37,974 nucleotides of DNA, from positions 1-37,974 of IMG/VR virus record IMGVR_UViG_3300038701_001272. One strand, 5' to 3'. A program made the position numbers and the translations under genes. Origin of the DNA: a virus. Below are positions 24,602 to 30,890 of this stretch, in pieces; within the stretch, counting starts at the first letter, position 1; each line of letters starts with the position of its first letter. Below the pieces are notes generated by a model. The model did no database searches. It was not told where the DNA came from and saw only the letters and a program-made list of their open reading frames with translations.

Positions 24602-24772
24602 TTAATGCCCTATCCTACCGATCTCGATAATTAAATCGTAAAGTATTGCGTATGGTATAAACAAATTCAGAATCATCACTAATAGTCCACCATATAAGAA
24701 TGCATAAATTAAATTGACTAGATAATATATTCTTATTATTAGCACTACTAACAATTCAAAAATGTTACCCAT
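24602..24772 (-). CDS. Small hydrophobic membrane protein (56 aa)
   Basis: ATG at 24772, stop at 24602. Nearly all hydrophobic: GNIFELLVVLIIRIYYLVNL is the first stretch and YGGLLVMILNLFIPYAIL the second, so two membrane passes are likely. A family C leader before the ATG and good packing support it as a gene. Early membrane peptides of this kind can be exclusion or lysis-timing factors; that is a guess. Confidence 0.65.
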   Translation of the reverse strand: MGNIFELLVVLIIRIYYLVNLIYAFLYGGLLVMILNLFIPYAILYDLIIEIGRIGH

Positions 24773-24792
24773 CTCTCCGCGCTAAAAGTTAA
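24770..24792 (-). repeat. Family C leader element, copy 3
   Basis: Same 23 bases as copy 2; the first bases are the stop codon of the upstream 121-aa gene. Confidence 0.75.
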
Positions 24793-25154
24793 GTTATTGG
24801 TCTATATGCTTTGACTGTGACAACCTGGTCAAAGGGTTCTACAGCTACAACGCTATATTTATGACCACAATCTTCCCAATCCATTGAACCTCTGAACACA
24901 TTGGTGACTCCGTAAATCTTAAAGTAGCCTTGTGATACACTGTTTATTTTTAACTCATATACCGATGCACTGATCTCATAACACTTATGTGTATCTACAT
25001 CTAAATCTTTCTCGATTTTGACGAATTCCCACTCCTCGTTCTCTTGTGAAGTCGGTATACCAGCTTCATCAAAGTCATAAATGAACTCATCTAGATATAA
25101 CGTTTGTAATATTTCAGCACCGTTAACTATTTCTGCAAATTTCTGTATACCCAT
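24789..25154 (-). CDS. Unknown acidic protein (121 aa)
   Basis: Begins MGIQKFAEIVNGAEILQTLY. Acidic N-terminal half, beta-rich second half with CYEISASVYELKI and KYSVVAVEPFDQVVTVKAYR. No family recognised. It has a family C leader. Confidence 0.55.
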   Translation of the reverse strand: MGIQKFAEIVNGAEILQTLYLDEFIYDFDEAGIPTSQENEEWEFVKIEKDLDVDTHKCYEISASVYELKINSVSQGYFKIYGVTNVFRGSMDWEDCGHKYSVVAVEPFDQVVTVKAYRPIT

Positions 25155-25174
25155 ATCTCCGCGCTAAAAGTTAA
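25152..25174 (-). repeat. Family C leader element, copy 4
   Basis: Minus strand TTAACTTTTAGCGCGGAGAT followed by ATG. Confidence 0.75.
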
Positions 25175-25178
25175 AATA

Positions 25179-25406
25179 TTATCCTTCGAATCTACCATCT
25201 CTAAATACCTGAGCCTTTATAAGTTGCAACATAGTTGTCTTTTCCTGAGGGCTAATCTCACCCCTCAAAGCCATCTTCTCTACTTCAAAGTTTTTCATCT
25301 GCAAAAAAGTCGCATCTATCTCAGCTTCTATTTGCACCTGAGTCATACCACTCGTGTCATGTTGCCTGTCTGTCGAATACTCTGAATTGTCTATATAGCT
25401 AGTCAT
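25179..25406 (-). CDS. Unknown small protein (75 aa)
   Basis: The ATG overlaps the stop of the Gly-X repeat gene (ATGA), so the two are probably co-translated. A polar N-terminus is followed by helices (TQVQIEAEIDATFLQMKNFE, then SPQEKTTMLQLIKAQVF). No family recognised. Confidence 0.6.
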   Translation of the reverse strand: MTSYIDNSEYSTDRQHDTSGMTQVQIEAEIDATFLQMKNFEVEKMALRGEISPQEKTTMLQLIKAQVFRDGRFEG

Positions 25407-25651
25407 ATATGTTTAATAATAAAGTCATACTGGTTAGCCTCATCTCCAGATCCATATCCATATCCATATCCATCTCCAGATCCATATCCAGATCCATATC
25501 CAAATCCAGATCCATCTCCAAATCCATATCCATATCCAGATCCATATCCATATCCAGATCCATCTCCAAATCCATATCCATATCCAAATCCATATCCATA
25601 TCCAGATCCATCTCCAGATCCAGATCCATCTGGGGTTATTAAGCTTGCCAT
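25403..25651 (-). CDS. Gly-X repeat protein (82 aa) encoded by hexanucleotide repeats
   Basis: Starts MASLITPDGSGSGDGSGYGY; about 60 residues follow a G-[YSFD] alternation, and the protein ends DEANQYDFIIKHI. All three minus frames are open here, but only this one has a start at the end of the DUF6948-like gene (13-bp overlap) and a stop coupled to the next ATG. Such Tyr/Ser/Gly sequences are disordered and may form condensates or fibres. In my recollection similar proteins lie beside DUF6948 genes in other phages; I cannot search for this here. Confidence 0.65.
   Translation of the reverse strand: MASLITPDGSGSGDGSGYGYGFGYGYGFGDGSGYGYGSGYGYGFGDGSGFGYGSGYGSGDGYGYGYGSGDEANQYDFIIKHI
25441..25630. 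repeat. Imperfect hexanucleotide tandem repeat (about 31 units)
   Basis: Plus strand units are CCATAT, CCAGAT, CCATCT or CCAAAT. The length is a multiple of six throughout, so slippage by one unit adds or removes one Gly-X pair without shifting the frame. Good candidate for copy-number variation. Confidence 0.9.
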
Positions 25652-26004
25652 ATAGGTACGTCTTTAATAGATAGTCGTGCTTTCTCAGTTGCATCTAATA
25701 TTTCTATAACACCTCGGATTTCCGCATTAACTTCAGCAGGAAACTTACACTCCGACGGTTTTGACACGCCATCAATAGCAATCTGTGAGATTGAAGCTGC
25801 ACCTTCCCAGTACCACAGACGCCTACATTGTATTAGTTGTACAGTGTCGCCTTCTTGTTTTTTTAAATATCCTGCAAAAACTCCTGCACGATCGGCTCGT
25901 ACAATCACATACTTCATCCCCTCATGTTCTTGTGCGTATACATTGCCTTGAGATTCATTATTCACTTCGGACTCTTTGACGTATCTCTCTCCGTTGATTT
26001 CCAT
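25639..26004 (-). CDS. DUF6948-like protein (121 aa)
   Basis: The core MKYVIVRADRAGVFAGYLKK, then RRLWYWEGAASISQIAIDGV, then KPSECKFP and VIEILDATEKA, matches my memory of the DUF6948 family ('yvivRt.sAGVfaG...RRlWyWsGAaslsqlA..G...p..CKFp...v.ei.e..ekA'). Function is unknown. Mixed alpha/beta, soluble. It is followed directly by the Gly-X repeat gene. Confidence 0.75.
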   Translation of the reverse strand: MEINGERYVKESEVNNESQGNVYAQEHEGMKYVIVRADRAGVFAGYLKKQEGDTVQLIQCRRLWYWEGAASISQIAIDGVSKPSECKFPAEVNAEIRGVIEILDATEKARLSIKDVPIWQA

Positions 26005-26036
26005 AAAATGATAATTAATAAATATAAAGTAATTAT

Positions 26037-26195
26037 TTAAGAATATTGTATATAATTCTCTAAGTTTTTTTTGACCGATCGAATTAGCTCCTTAATCTCT
26101 CTTCGCTTCTTAGGTCTAACAGTAAGCTTAAGTCGTGTCTCTAATTCCTTAATGTACACCTTCATTCGAAATATATGTTGCTCTTTAGTTGTCAT
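26037..26195 (-). CDS. Small basic helical protein (52 aa)
   Basis: I choose ATG 26195 (MTTKEQHIFRMKVYIKELET); a start at 26246 would run through the 3' end of the upstream small gene. Rich in Arg and Lys with RPKKRREIKELIRSVKKNL, probably nucleic-acid binding. No family recognised. Confidence 0.5.
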   Translation of the reverse strand: MTTKEQHIFRMKVYIKELETRLKLTVRPKKRREIKELIRSVKKNLENYIQYS

Positions 26196-26200
26196 ATAGA

Positions 26201-26338
26201 TTAAATAAACTGATATAAACTTCCTAGTATCATTAAAAATATACAAAGTCCTGCTACAGCTTCAAACAATACACCTAGGAGACCCTCATACTGCCCACGC
26301 TTCGTATCCTTATAACTCATTGATAAATCCTTTCTCAT
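26201..26338 (-). CDS. Small single-pass membrane protein (45 aa)
   Basis: ATG 26338 lies two bases after the upstream stop; a second in-frame ATG is at 26320. Basic N-terminus (MRKDLSMSYKDTKRGQYEG), then LLGVLFEAVAGLCIFLMILG as a membrane helix and a short SLYQFI end. The basic side should stay in the cytoplasm. Confidence 0.55.
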   Translation of the reverse strand: MRKDLSMSYKDTKRGQYEGLLGVLFEAVAGLCIFLMILGSLYQFI

Positions 26339-26340
26339 GG

Positions 26341-26532
26341 CTATGAATTAATATCTACAAATTTATCGTAATCAGTATCTGCTTTCTCAAGCTCTTCATC
26401 ACTAAATCGTGGGTACTCTGGTTCCTCATCTAAAGCCTTCTTCGTAAGTGATACTGCCTTAGCAAGTAACATGTCTTGGATCTCTGCAACTGAAGCAGTC
26501 GCCATATAATCCTGGTCTTGGTCGTATGTCAT
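26341..26532 (-). CDS. Unknown acidic protein, first gene behind P2 (63 aa)
   Basis: Starts MTYDQDQDYMATASVAEIQD, very acidic (DEEPEYPRFSDEELEKADTD). No family recognised. Small acidic early proteins often mimic DNA or bind host enzymes; nothing here proves that. A family A leader and promoter P2 lie just upstream. Confidence 0.6.
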   Translation of the reverse strand: MTYDQDQDYMATASVAEIQDMLLAKAVSLTKKALDEEPEYPRFSDEELEKADTDYDKFVDINS

Positions 26533-26540
26533 AAATATAA

Positions 26541-26557
26541 TAGTAAAAAGTATTACC
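26541..26557 (-). repeat. Family A leader element, copy 3
   Basis: Minus strand GGTAATACTTTTTACTA, just after the -10 box of P2. Its first bases would be at or near the transcript start. Confidence 0.65.
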
Positions 26558-26560
26558 TAT

Positions 26561-26589
26561 ATAGTACCGGTAGAACTTACGTATGTCAA
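26561..26589 (-). promoter_or_regulatory. Early promoter P2 with candidate operator
   Basis: Minus strand TTGACA, a 17-bp spacer (TACGTAAGTTCTACCGG), then TACTAT. Upstream of the -35 it shares with P1 the stretch CCTAATTTTAATGTTGACA (P1 has one base change in ATGTT and one in CCTAA). It opens the unit of small genes from 26532 leftwards. Confidence 0.85.
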
Positions 26590-26608
26590 CATTAAAATTA
26601 GGTTAAGG

Positions 26609-26806
26609 TTAGTCGCCTTTCCATTCGAGAAAATCTTCTGTATTAGCTATGTCAGATAGCATCATCTTAAGTACCTCTCTTGGGTCGTCTGGCCGATCCC
26701 ACCACCCGATTATACTGTCGGTATAACCATAGTCTCCGAGATCTTCAACAACCCCGTATAGGTACTCACCTTCATATTCTCTTTTTGCTAGTTTGTATCT
26801 CCACAT
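26609..26806 (-). CDS. Unknown small protein (65 aa)
   Basis: Begins MWRYKLAKREYEGEYLYGVV, then GYTDSIIGWWDRPDDPREVL and an acidic helix to the end. Rich in Trp, Tyr and Asp. It is the last gene of the ERF unit; promoter P2 follows its stop. No family recognised. Confidence 0.6.
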   Translation of the reverse strand: MWRYKLAKREYEGEYLYGVVEDLGDYGYTDSIIGWWDRPDDPREVLKMMLSDIANTEDFLEWKGD

Positions 26807-26809
26807 AAT

Positions 26810-27070
26810 TTATTTATTAACTTGTGATCTAGATATGCTAGCCTCTGTAGCTTGCTGTTTAAGGTTCTGTATGTAGCCTTTAAGCACTTCTTTCTTCCCC
26901 TTGAGCTGTGTGGCTTTGTACTCATATTCTGCTCGTGTTTGGTCTATAAGATCCAGGTAGCCTAGCATTTTATTCACCATAGATCGCATCTCTTCAGGTG
27001 TGTTGATATCTGAAAGGTTCTTAACGAATTCGATATCACTTTGCATTTGTTGTAGTATTTCTGGGTTCAT
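26810..27070 (-). CDS. Coiled-coil protein (86 aa)
   Basis: Almost wholly helical: EILQQMQSDIEFVKNLSDIN, then MLGYLDLIDQTRAEYEYKAT, then a basic GKKEVLKGYIQNLKQQ helix. Overlaps the zinc-finger gene by ATGA. Probably dimeric; role unknown. Context with ERF suggests a recombination or replication accessory. Confidence 0.6.
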   Translation of the reverse strand: MNPEILQQMQSDIEFVKNLSDINTPEEMRSMVNKMLGYLDLIDQTRAEYEYKATQLKGKKEVLKGYIQNLKQQATEASISRSQVNK

Positions 27071-27885
27071 ATAAGATCGAAATCATTTTGTTTAAATACT
27101 TCTTTGGCATATCTACCTATACCTTCTAATACTGGAGCACCTGCTAAAAACCTTGCTTTGTTGATGCTCCCGAAGCGACTTCTATAGGTTTCCTTTGAAG
27201 GCATTTTATATGTAGAAAAATCGACCTCTCTGGGTGTCCTACCATGCACTTCGTAGAACTGCTTAATATAGGCAAGTAGTTCTGATTCTGTATACTTTGG
27301 TTTTGCTTTAGGTCTAACGGCTTGCTTTAGCCCCGCAAATCGAATTGCGTTTGGATAGCTTCCGTATGTTTGGTAAATGTTGTATGCCAACGTGCTACCA
27401 TATTCTTTTTTAAATTCTTTAATACTAGGTGTCTTACCTAGTTTTTTCTTTAAGTCTAAGATTTTTTGTATGAGTTGGTCGGGACATGAACCTTTTTTGT
27501 TTCGAATTTCCAGAGACTCCCTTTTGCCTTTTCGAGATTTATTATTTTGTACGGTTGCCTTGCGGGCTTTTTCCTTGGCAAGCTTACTACTATGCATCTT
27601 TTTTAAACCATTTAAAGGTGTATTTTTACTTAGCTTTAACCGTACTTTGTCAGAAACTAGTCGAGTAGACCCTGCAATTTTAAACTTCCTTTTATATTCG
27701 CGCTTACTTACCCCATGGGTTCTTGATGTGTGCGCTGCTAAGTTGTCAAAACACTCACCGCATATATGACATTGAAGCTTTCCGTCGTCAGTTCGAATAC
27801 CTAGTGTTCCCAGGTATCCATAGCCTTCTTTGACTTCTCGCAACGGCTCTTTATAGTTTGTGAACGTTATTTCTGGTAGATTCAT
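27067..27885 (-). CDS. Zinc-finger protein with HNH-associated repeats
   Basis: 272 aa. Residues ~38-65 (LQCHICGECFDNLAAHTSRT, then HGVSKREYKRKF) are a MucR/Ros-like finger with C-x2-C-x10-H-x4-H. A basic linker follows. Two units at ~145-190 and ~205-250 fit the 'homing endonuclease associated repeat' (GKTPSIKEFKKEYG...YGSYPNAIRFAGL; GRTPREVDFSTY...FGSINKARFLAG). No HNH catalytic core is visible, so this looks like a DNA-binding protein assembled from homing-endonuclease parts. It could also be a remnant of a homing element that now serves as a regulator. Confidence 0.75.
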   Translation of the reverse strand: MNLPEITFTNYKEPLREVKEGYGYLGTLGIRTDDGKLQCHICGECFDNLAAHTSRTHGVSKREYKRKFKIAGSTRLVSDKVRLKLSKNTPLNGLKKMHSSKLAKEKARKATVQNNKSRKGKRESLEIRNKKGSCPDQLIQKILDLKKKLGKTPSIKEFKKEYGSTLAYNIYQTYGSYPNAIRFAGLKQAVRPKAKPKYTESELLAYIKQFYEVHGRTPREVDFSTYKMPSKETYRSRFGSINKARFLAGAPVLEGIGRYAKEVFKQNDFDLI

Positions 27886-28250
27886 GTTGGTTTATTTAAT
27901 AATTCTGGATTCTCATAAATATTGCCTACAATATTTGACTCCCAGTATCTTTCAAAATCGTTATCTAATACGTCTGTCTTGGCTGGTAATTTATGTGCCA
28001 TAAACTGACCACCCCATAATGGTACAAATTTGATTACATACAAGCCCTCTGTCTCATCTAATGCTTTATACCTAAAAAGATCCCCTTCATAAATCTCAGT
28101 ACCATCCCTGTCATTGAGTCCTGTGTATTGCATAAATATGGCGTAGTTCTGTGCGATGTTGCCGTTTTCATCTATATATAAGTAATCTTCCCTTGGATAC
28201 AGCATTTTTTCTGTCCCAATATCCCATAATCTAAATTTAATTTCTCTCAT
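27882..28250 (-). CDS. YopX-family protein
   Basis: 122 aa. The start MREIKFRLWDIGTEKML, then AIFMQYTGLNDRDGTEIYEGDLF, is the family signature ('ikFRawd...k.M...............m.qyTGlkDkngkeIyeGDiv'). YopX proteins are small beta-rich phage and prophage proteins of unknown function. Overlaps ERF and the zinc-finger gene by ATGA on both sides. Confidence 0.92.
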   Translation of the reverse strand: MREIKFRLWDIGTEKMLYPREDYLYIDENGNIAQNYAIFMQYTGLNDRDGTEIYEGDLFRYKALDETEGLYVIKFVPLWGGQFMAHKLPAKTDVLDNDFERYWESNIVGNIYENPELLNKPT

Positions 28251-28768
28251 AACTGTTCCTTAACCTCACTATATAATTTGTCATATCCTGGTTGACCTTT
28301 CCAATGCACCTTATTAGTCTTATTATTTCTCAAGCCTTCATACGCCTTACCATTCTTCTCCCCTTTAAGAAGGGTATATGCTTTCTGAGGTGTTCGCTCC
28401 TTAAGTTCTTCCGGCGTTTGTGCGTCCACATCGTCATCTGCCAAAAGATCAAAATATGCTACTAATAAGTATCGGCGCGCATAAGTTATTGAGGCACCTG
28501 TGTGCTGTGCAGGATTCATAGTCCCTCCCTTCATTAGTTCCATGTCTAAACTACTAACTGGTTCACCATCAAGGCACAAGCTTATAATTGTTCCATCCAT
28601 AACATAGTTGCTTATTACATCATGTTTTAGCAATATAGGCTTAATCTGGGCATGTAAAGCATCTAGTGAAGTATGTGAATAATTAAAGTTTTTGATTGTC
28701 ACTTTTTTATCCTTTGGAAGTTTAAGTTTCTGTACTTCCTTAATAAGGTTTCTAATCTTTGGCTTCAT
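28247..28768 (-). CDS. erf: ERF-type single-strand annealing recombinase
   Basis: ATG at 28768 (MKPKIRNLIKEVQKLKLPKD); a TTG three codons earlier is less likely. 173 aa. Shows the ERF pattern: FNYSHTSLDALHAQIKPILL, VSSLDMEL, then QHTGASITYARRYLLVAYFD and an acidic DDDVD. ERF anneals complementary single strands and can circularise phage DNA or drive replication by recombination. The C-terminus is shorter than in P22 Erf. First gene behind P3. Confidence 0.9.
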   Translation of the reverse strand: MKPKIRNLIKEVQKLKLPKDKKVTIKNFNYSHTSLDALHAQIKPILLKHDVISNYVMDGTIISLCLDGEPVSSLDMELMKGGTMNPAQHTGASITYARRYLLVAYFDLLADDDVDAQTPEELKERTPQKAYTLLKGEKNGKAYEGLRNNKTNKVHWKGQPGYDKLYSEVKEQL

Positions 28769-28774
28769 AAGTAG

Positions 28775-28790
28775 CAATAAAAAGTATTAC
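28775..28790 (-). repeat. Family A leader element, copy 4
   Basis: Minus strand GTAATACTTTTTATTG, just after the -10 box of P3 and before the erf start. Confidence 0.65.
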
Positions 28791-28793
28791 TGT

Positions 28794-28822
28794 AATATAC
28801 CGTATAAATTACCGTAAATCAA
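28794..28822 (-). promoter_or_regulatory. Early promoter P3 with candidate operator
   Basis: Minus strand TTGATT, a 17-bp spacer (TACGGTAATTTATACGG), then TATATT. Upstream shares TAATCTAAACTTAATATTGA with P1 apart from a few bases. It drives erf, yopX-like, zinc-finger and two small genes. Confidence 0.85.
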
Positions 28823-28835
28823 TATTAAGTTTAGA

Positions 28836-29093
28836 TTAAAAAGGCAGATCGTCTGGCTCTACTTTCTCTTGCTCTTTAACCTCAGGTTTAAACTCATTGA
28901 CCCATAGGCTATGTGTTTTCCCGTATTGGTCAACCTCTCGTTTTTTGCCTAGAGTTAGTTTTAGGTATTTGCTTCCATTAAATTCGTTAATATCTTCTTT
29001 ACGAATTTTTGAAAGGTTGATTGATAAATTAATAAGGTCATAATTGTCTACTTGTTTCCCTGATCCTATGTAATGTTTCTTGTTATTTTCCAT
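28836..29093 (-). CDS. SSB-like protein with C-terminal DDLPF tip (85 aa)
   Basis: Contains LINLSINLSKIRKEDINEF, then GSKYLKLTLGKKREVDQYGK, where 'gkkY..l.v..kre.d.yG.ths' is typical of an OB-fold strand region in phage single-strand binding proteins. It ends EPDDLPF, like the acidic tip through which bacterial SSB binds partner proteins. It is short for an SSB, and fits between the primase-helicase and ERF genes. Last gene of the replication unit before P3. Confidence 0.65.
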   Translation of the reverse strand: MENNKKHYIGSGKQVDNYDLINLSINLSKIRKEDINEFNGSKYLKLTLGKKREVDQYGKTHSLWVNEFKPEVKEQEKVEPDDLPF

Positions 29094-29112
29094 GTTCTAG
29101 CTGTAATAAATA

Positions 29113-29307
29113 TTAATTATTGTCGTATTGGTCTAGTAGCTCATTTGCTTTCTTGTATATGTTGATTGCGGGTATTATATGTTCAATAAAGAAATCTATA
29201 TACTCCACGCGGCTTTTTAGCAATAGTTCTGCTAACCGTTCCATGCGTAGCTCTATCCCCTCACAAATTACTAATACCTCCTCTCTTGTCAAACTGCTTT
29301 TATCCAT
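29113..29307 (-). CDS. Unknown helical protein (64 aa)
   Basis: Starts MDKSSLTREEVLVICEGIEL; two amphipathic helices (RMERLAELLLKSRVEYIDFF; IIPAINIYKKANELLDQY). No family recognised. Position next to the primase-helicase suggests a replication accessory. Confidence 0.55.
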   Translation of the reverse strand: MDKSSLTREEVLVICEGIELRMERLAELLLKSRVEYIDFFIEHIIPAINIYKKANELLDQYDNN

Positions 29308-29325
29308 TCAAACTTTAAATAATAA

Positions 29326-30852
29326 TTAAATATATTTCTCTACTTTTTTAGAATTGTCAGTGCAATCTAGGTCAATAATTCTAACAGATTTATCACTAAA
29401 ACCGATCCTGACATATGTAGCTTTCGAGTTGTTGGTTACCTTCTTTTTAGCAACAACTAAAAATGCTGTAGGCGCCATAGTCTCATCGTATTCATCTTCT
29501 GGATTAAGTCTTTCCCTGTTTAGTAAAAGCACTTCAGTTGAGTCCTGCTTGAAAGCAGCGCTACCAGATATATCGTTCATGGTTAGCTTGCCGCTACCTT
29601 GTCTCTTCTTCGGGTGGGCAATGATTAAAAAAGCACTTTGAGCAGTCTTTGACAATGTTGCTAATTTCTTAAGTAAATCTGCCTGAACCGACACGGTGTT
29701 TTCTCCTGTAGCAAAGTAGCCTATATGGTCAACAATGATTAACGCATATTCCTTTGCTAGCTCAGTCATTGTAGCTTCAAGCACCTCATATGTAGGAATA
29801 TCCTTTTGTAGGAATATATCAATGTAATCAGACGTCACATCAATGGGAGCGTTCTTATAGCTTGTATCAGCTATGCAAGCTTTAATTCCTGTAATAATAT
29901 TTATATCAGGTTCCAGTGCTATAAATGCTACTTTCTTTTTTTGCTTCGCCAATGCAACCGCAAAGTTAATTGCAAGCTGAGTCTTACCACTATTGGTCTC
30001 CGCGGTCAGAGTATATAGGTGCCGTGGGATGAATCCGTTAATAATATTGTCCAAGCTAGGGAAGCCTGTAGAAGGTGCCATTTCTTCTTCTTTACGCATC
30101 TCCAACCACTCATCAGTCAGTGATGAAATCTTGCGAGGTGTTGCTATTTTAGGAACCTCCTTTTTCTGCTCATGCCTTGATGCACTCTCTAACGTTTTCT
30201 GCAACTCATCTTCTCCAATAGGAGGTTTAAATGTTGCGTTCATAGCTTTCATAAATTGCATAACTTCTTCCCTTTGAAACCCTTTAGCAAAAAGAGAGCA
30301 TGCGCCTTTGTACAGTGTGTTATTCCTGCTTCCGCTGCTCGTATCAAATGCGGATTTCCAATCAAAACGTTGTGAGTCATTTTCTTGTATGAGCTCCTGT
30401 GGGAACTCTCCTGGTTCGCCACGTTTGACCCATTGATATTTGACTCCGCTCGGGTGGATTGATGGTGGAATTATCGCGTATCCACCTTCACCTCGAATAT
30501 CGAATTCTTGGCCTTTAATTTTCACCGTGTTTCGAACACCCTCGTGAAACGTATAAAACAAATGGTAACCTCTCCCTGTTTTTGATTTTAATTCAGAATC
30601 TAGACCAAGGGGGTATTCTGTACCGTTGTCGGAGTCTAAGACGGCGATATTTGAGAGTTTACCCGTCACCACGGCTAAAGATACCATTTCGGGGGTCTTG
30701 TCCAAAAACCAGCCTTCTAGCTCCTCTAAGAGCGGGTACCTCTCCTGGTAAGTTTTCCATGGGATTAACGGCTTCTTTGTTTTCGGATCAGTAGGGATCA
30801 CAGACCAGCCTTTTTGGAAGACTAGTTTTGTGCTAATATCGTATAGGTTCAT
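29326..30852 (-). CDS. Bifunctional primase-polymerase / DnaB-like helicase
   Basis: 508 aa. Residues ~10-165 are a Prim-Pol domain: D73/D75 in VLDSDNG, GRGYHLFYTF with H97, and FDIRGEGGYAIIPPSIHPSG. Residues ~170-225 look like a primase C-terminal helical domain (GSRNNTLYKGACSLFAKGFQ). Residues ~260-470 are a RecA-like helicase core with Walker A AETNSGKT (284-291), Walker B LIIVD (371-375) and an AFLIIAHPKK strand. It should prime and unwind at the fork. It follows the replisome organizer, which probably loads it. A short family A leader precedes the ATG. Confidence 0.93.
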   Translation of the reverse strand: MNLYDISTKLVFQKGWSVIPTDPKTKKPLIPWKTYQERYPLLEELEGWFLDKTPEMVSLAVVTGKLSNIAVLDSDNGTEYPLGLDSELKSKTGRGYHLFYTFHEGVRNTVKIKGQEFDIRGEGGYAIIPPSIHPSGVKYQWVKRGEPGEFPQELIQENDSQRFDWKSAFDTSSGSRNNTLYKGACSLFAKGFQREEVMQFMKAMNATFKPPIGEDELQKTLESASRHEQKKEVPKIATPRKISSLTDEWLEMRKEEEMAPSTGFPSLDNIINGFIPRHLYTLTAETNSGKTQLAINFAVALAKQKKKVAFIALEPDINIITGIKACIADTSYKNAPIDVTSDYIDIFLQKDIPTYEVLEATMTELAKEYALIIVDHIGYFATGENTVSVQADLLKKLATLSKTAQSAFLIIAHPKKRQGSGKLTMNDISGSAAFKQDSTEVLLLNRERLNPEDEYDETMAPTAFLVVAKKKVTNNSKATYVRIGFSDKSVRIIDLDCTDNSKKVEKYI

Positions 30853-30860
30853 AGGTTTTC

Positions 30861-30874
30861 AGTAAAAAGTAAAT
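30861..30874 (-). repeat. Family A leader element, short copy 5
   Basis: Minus strand ATTTACTTTTTACT ahead of the primase-helicase start; keeps the TACTTTTTA core. Confidence 0.55.
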
Positions 30875-30890
30875 CTATTGCGAAGAGATG

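Noticed and set aside
25399-25694. Asp-Leu/Asp-Met and Ile-Trp repeat proteins in the other minus frames, and an Ile-Ser repeat protein on the plus strand
   Set aside because: They exist only because hexamer repeats leave all frames open. Only the Gly-X frame is coupled to both neighbours.
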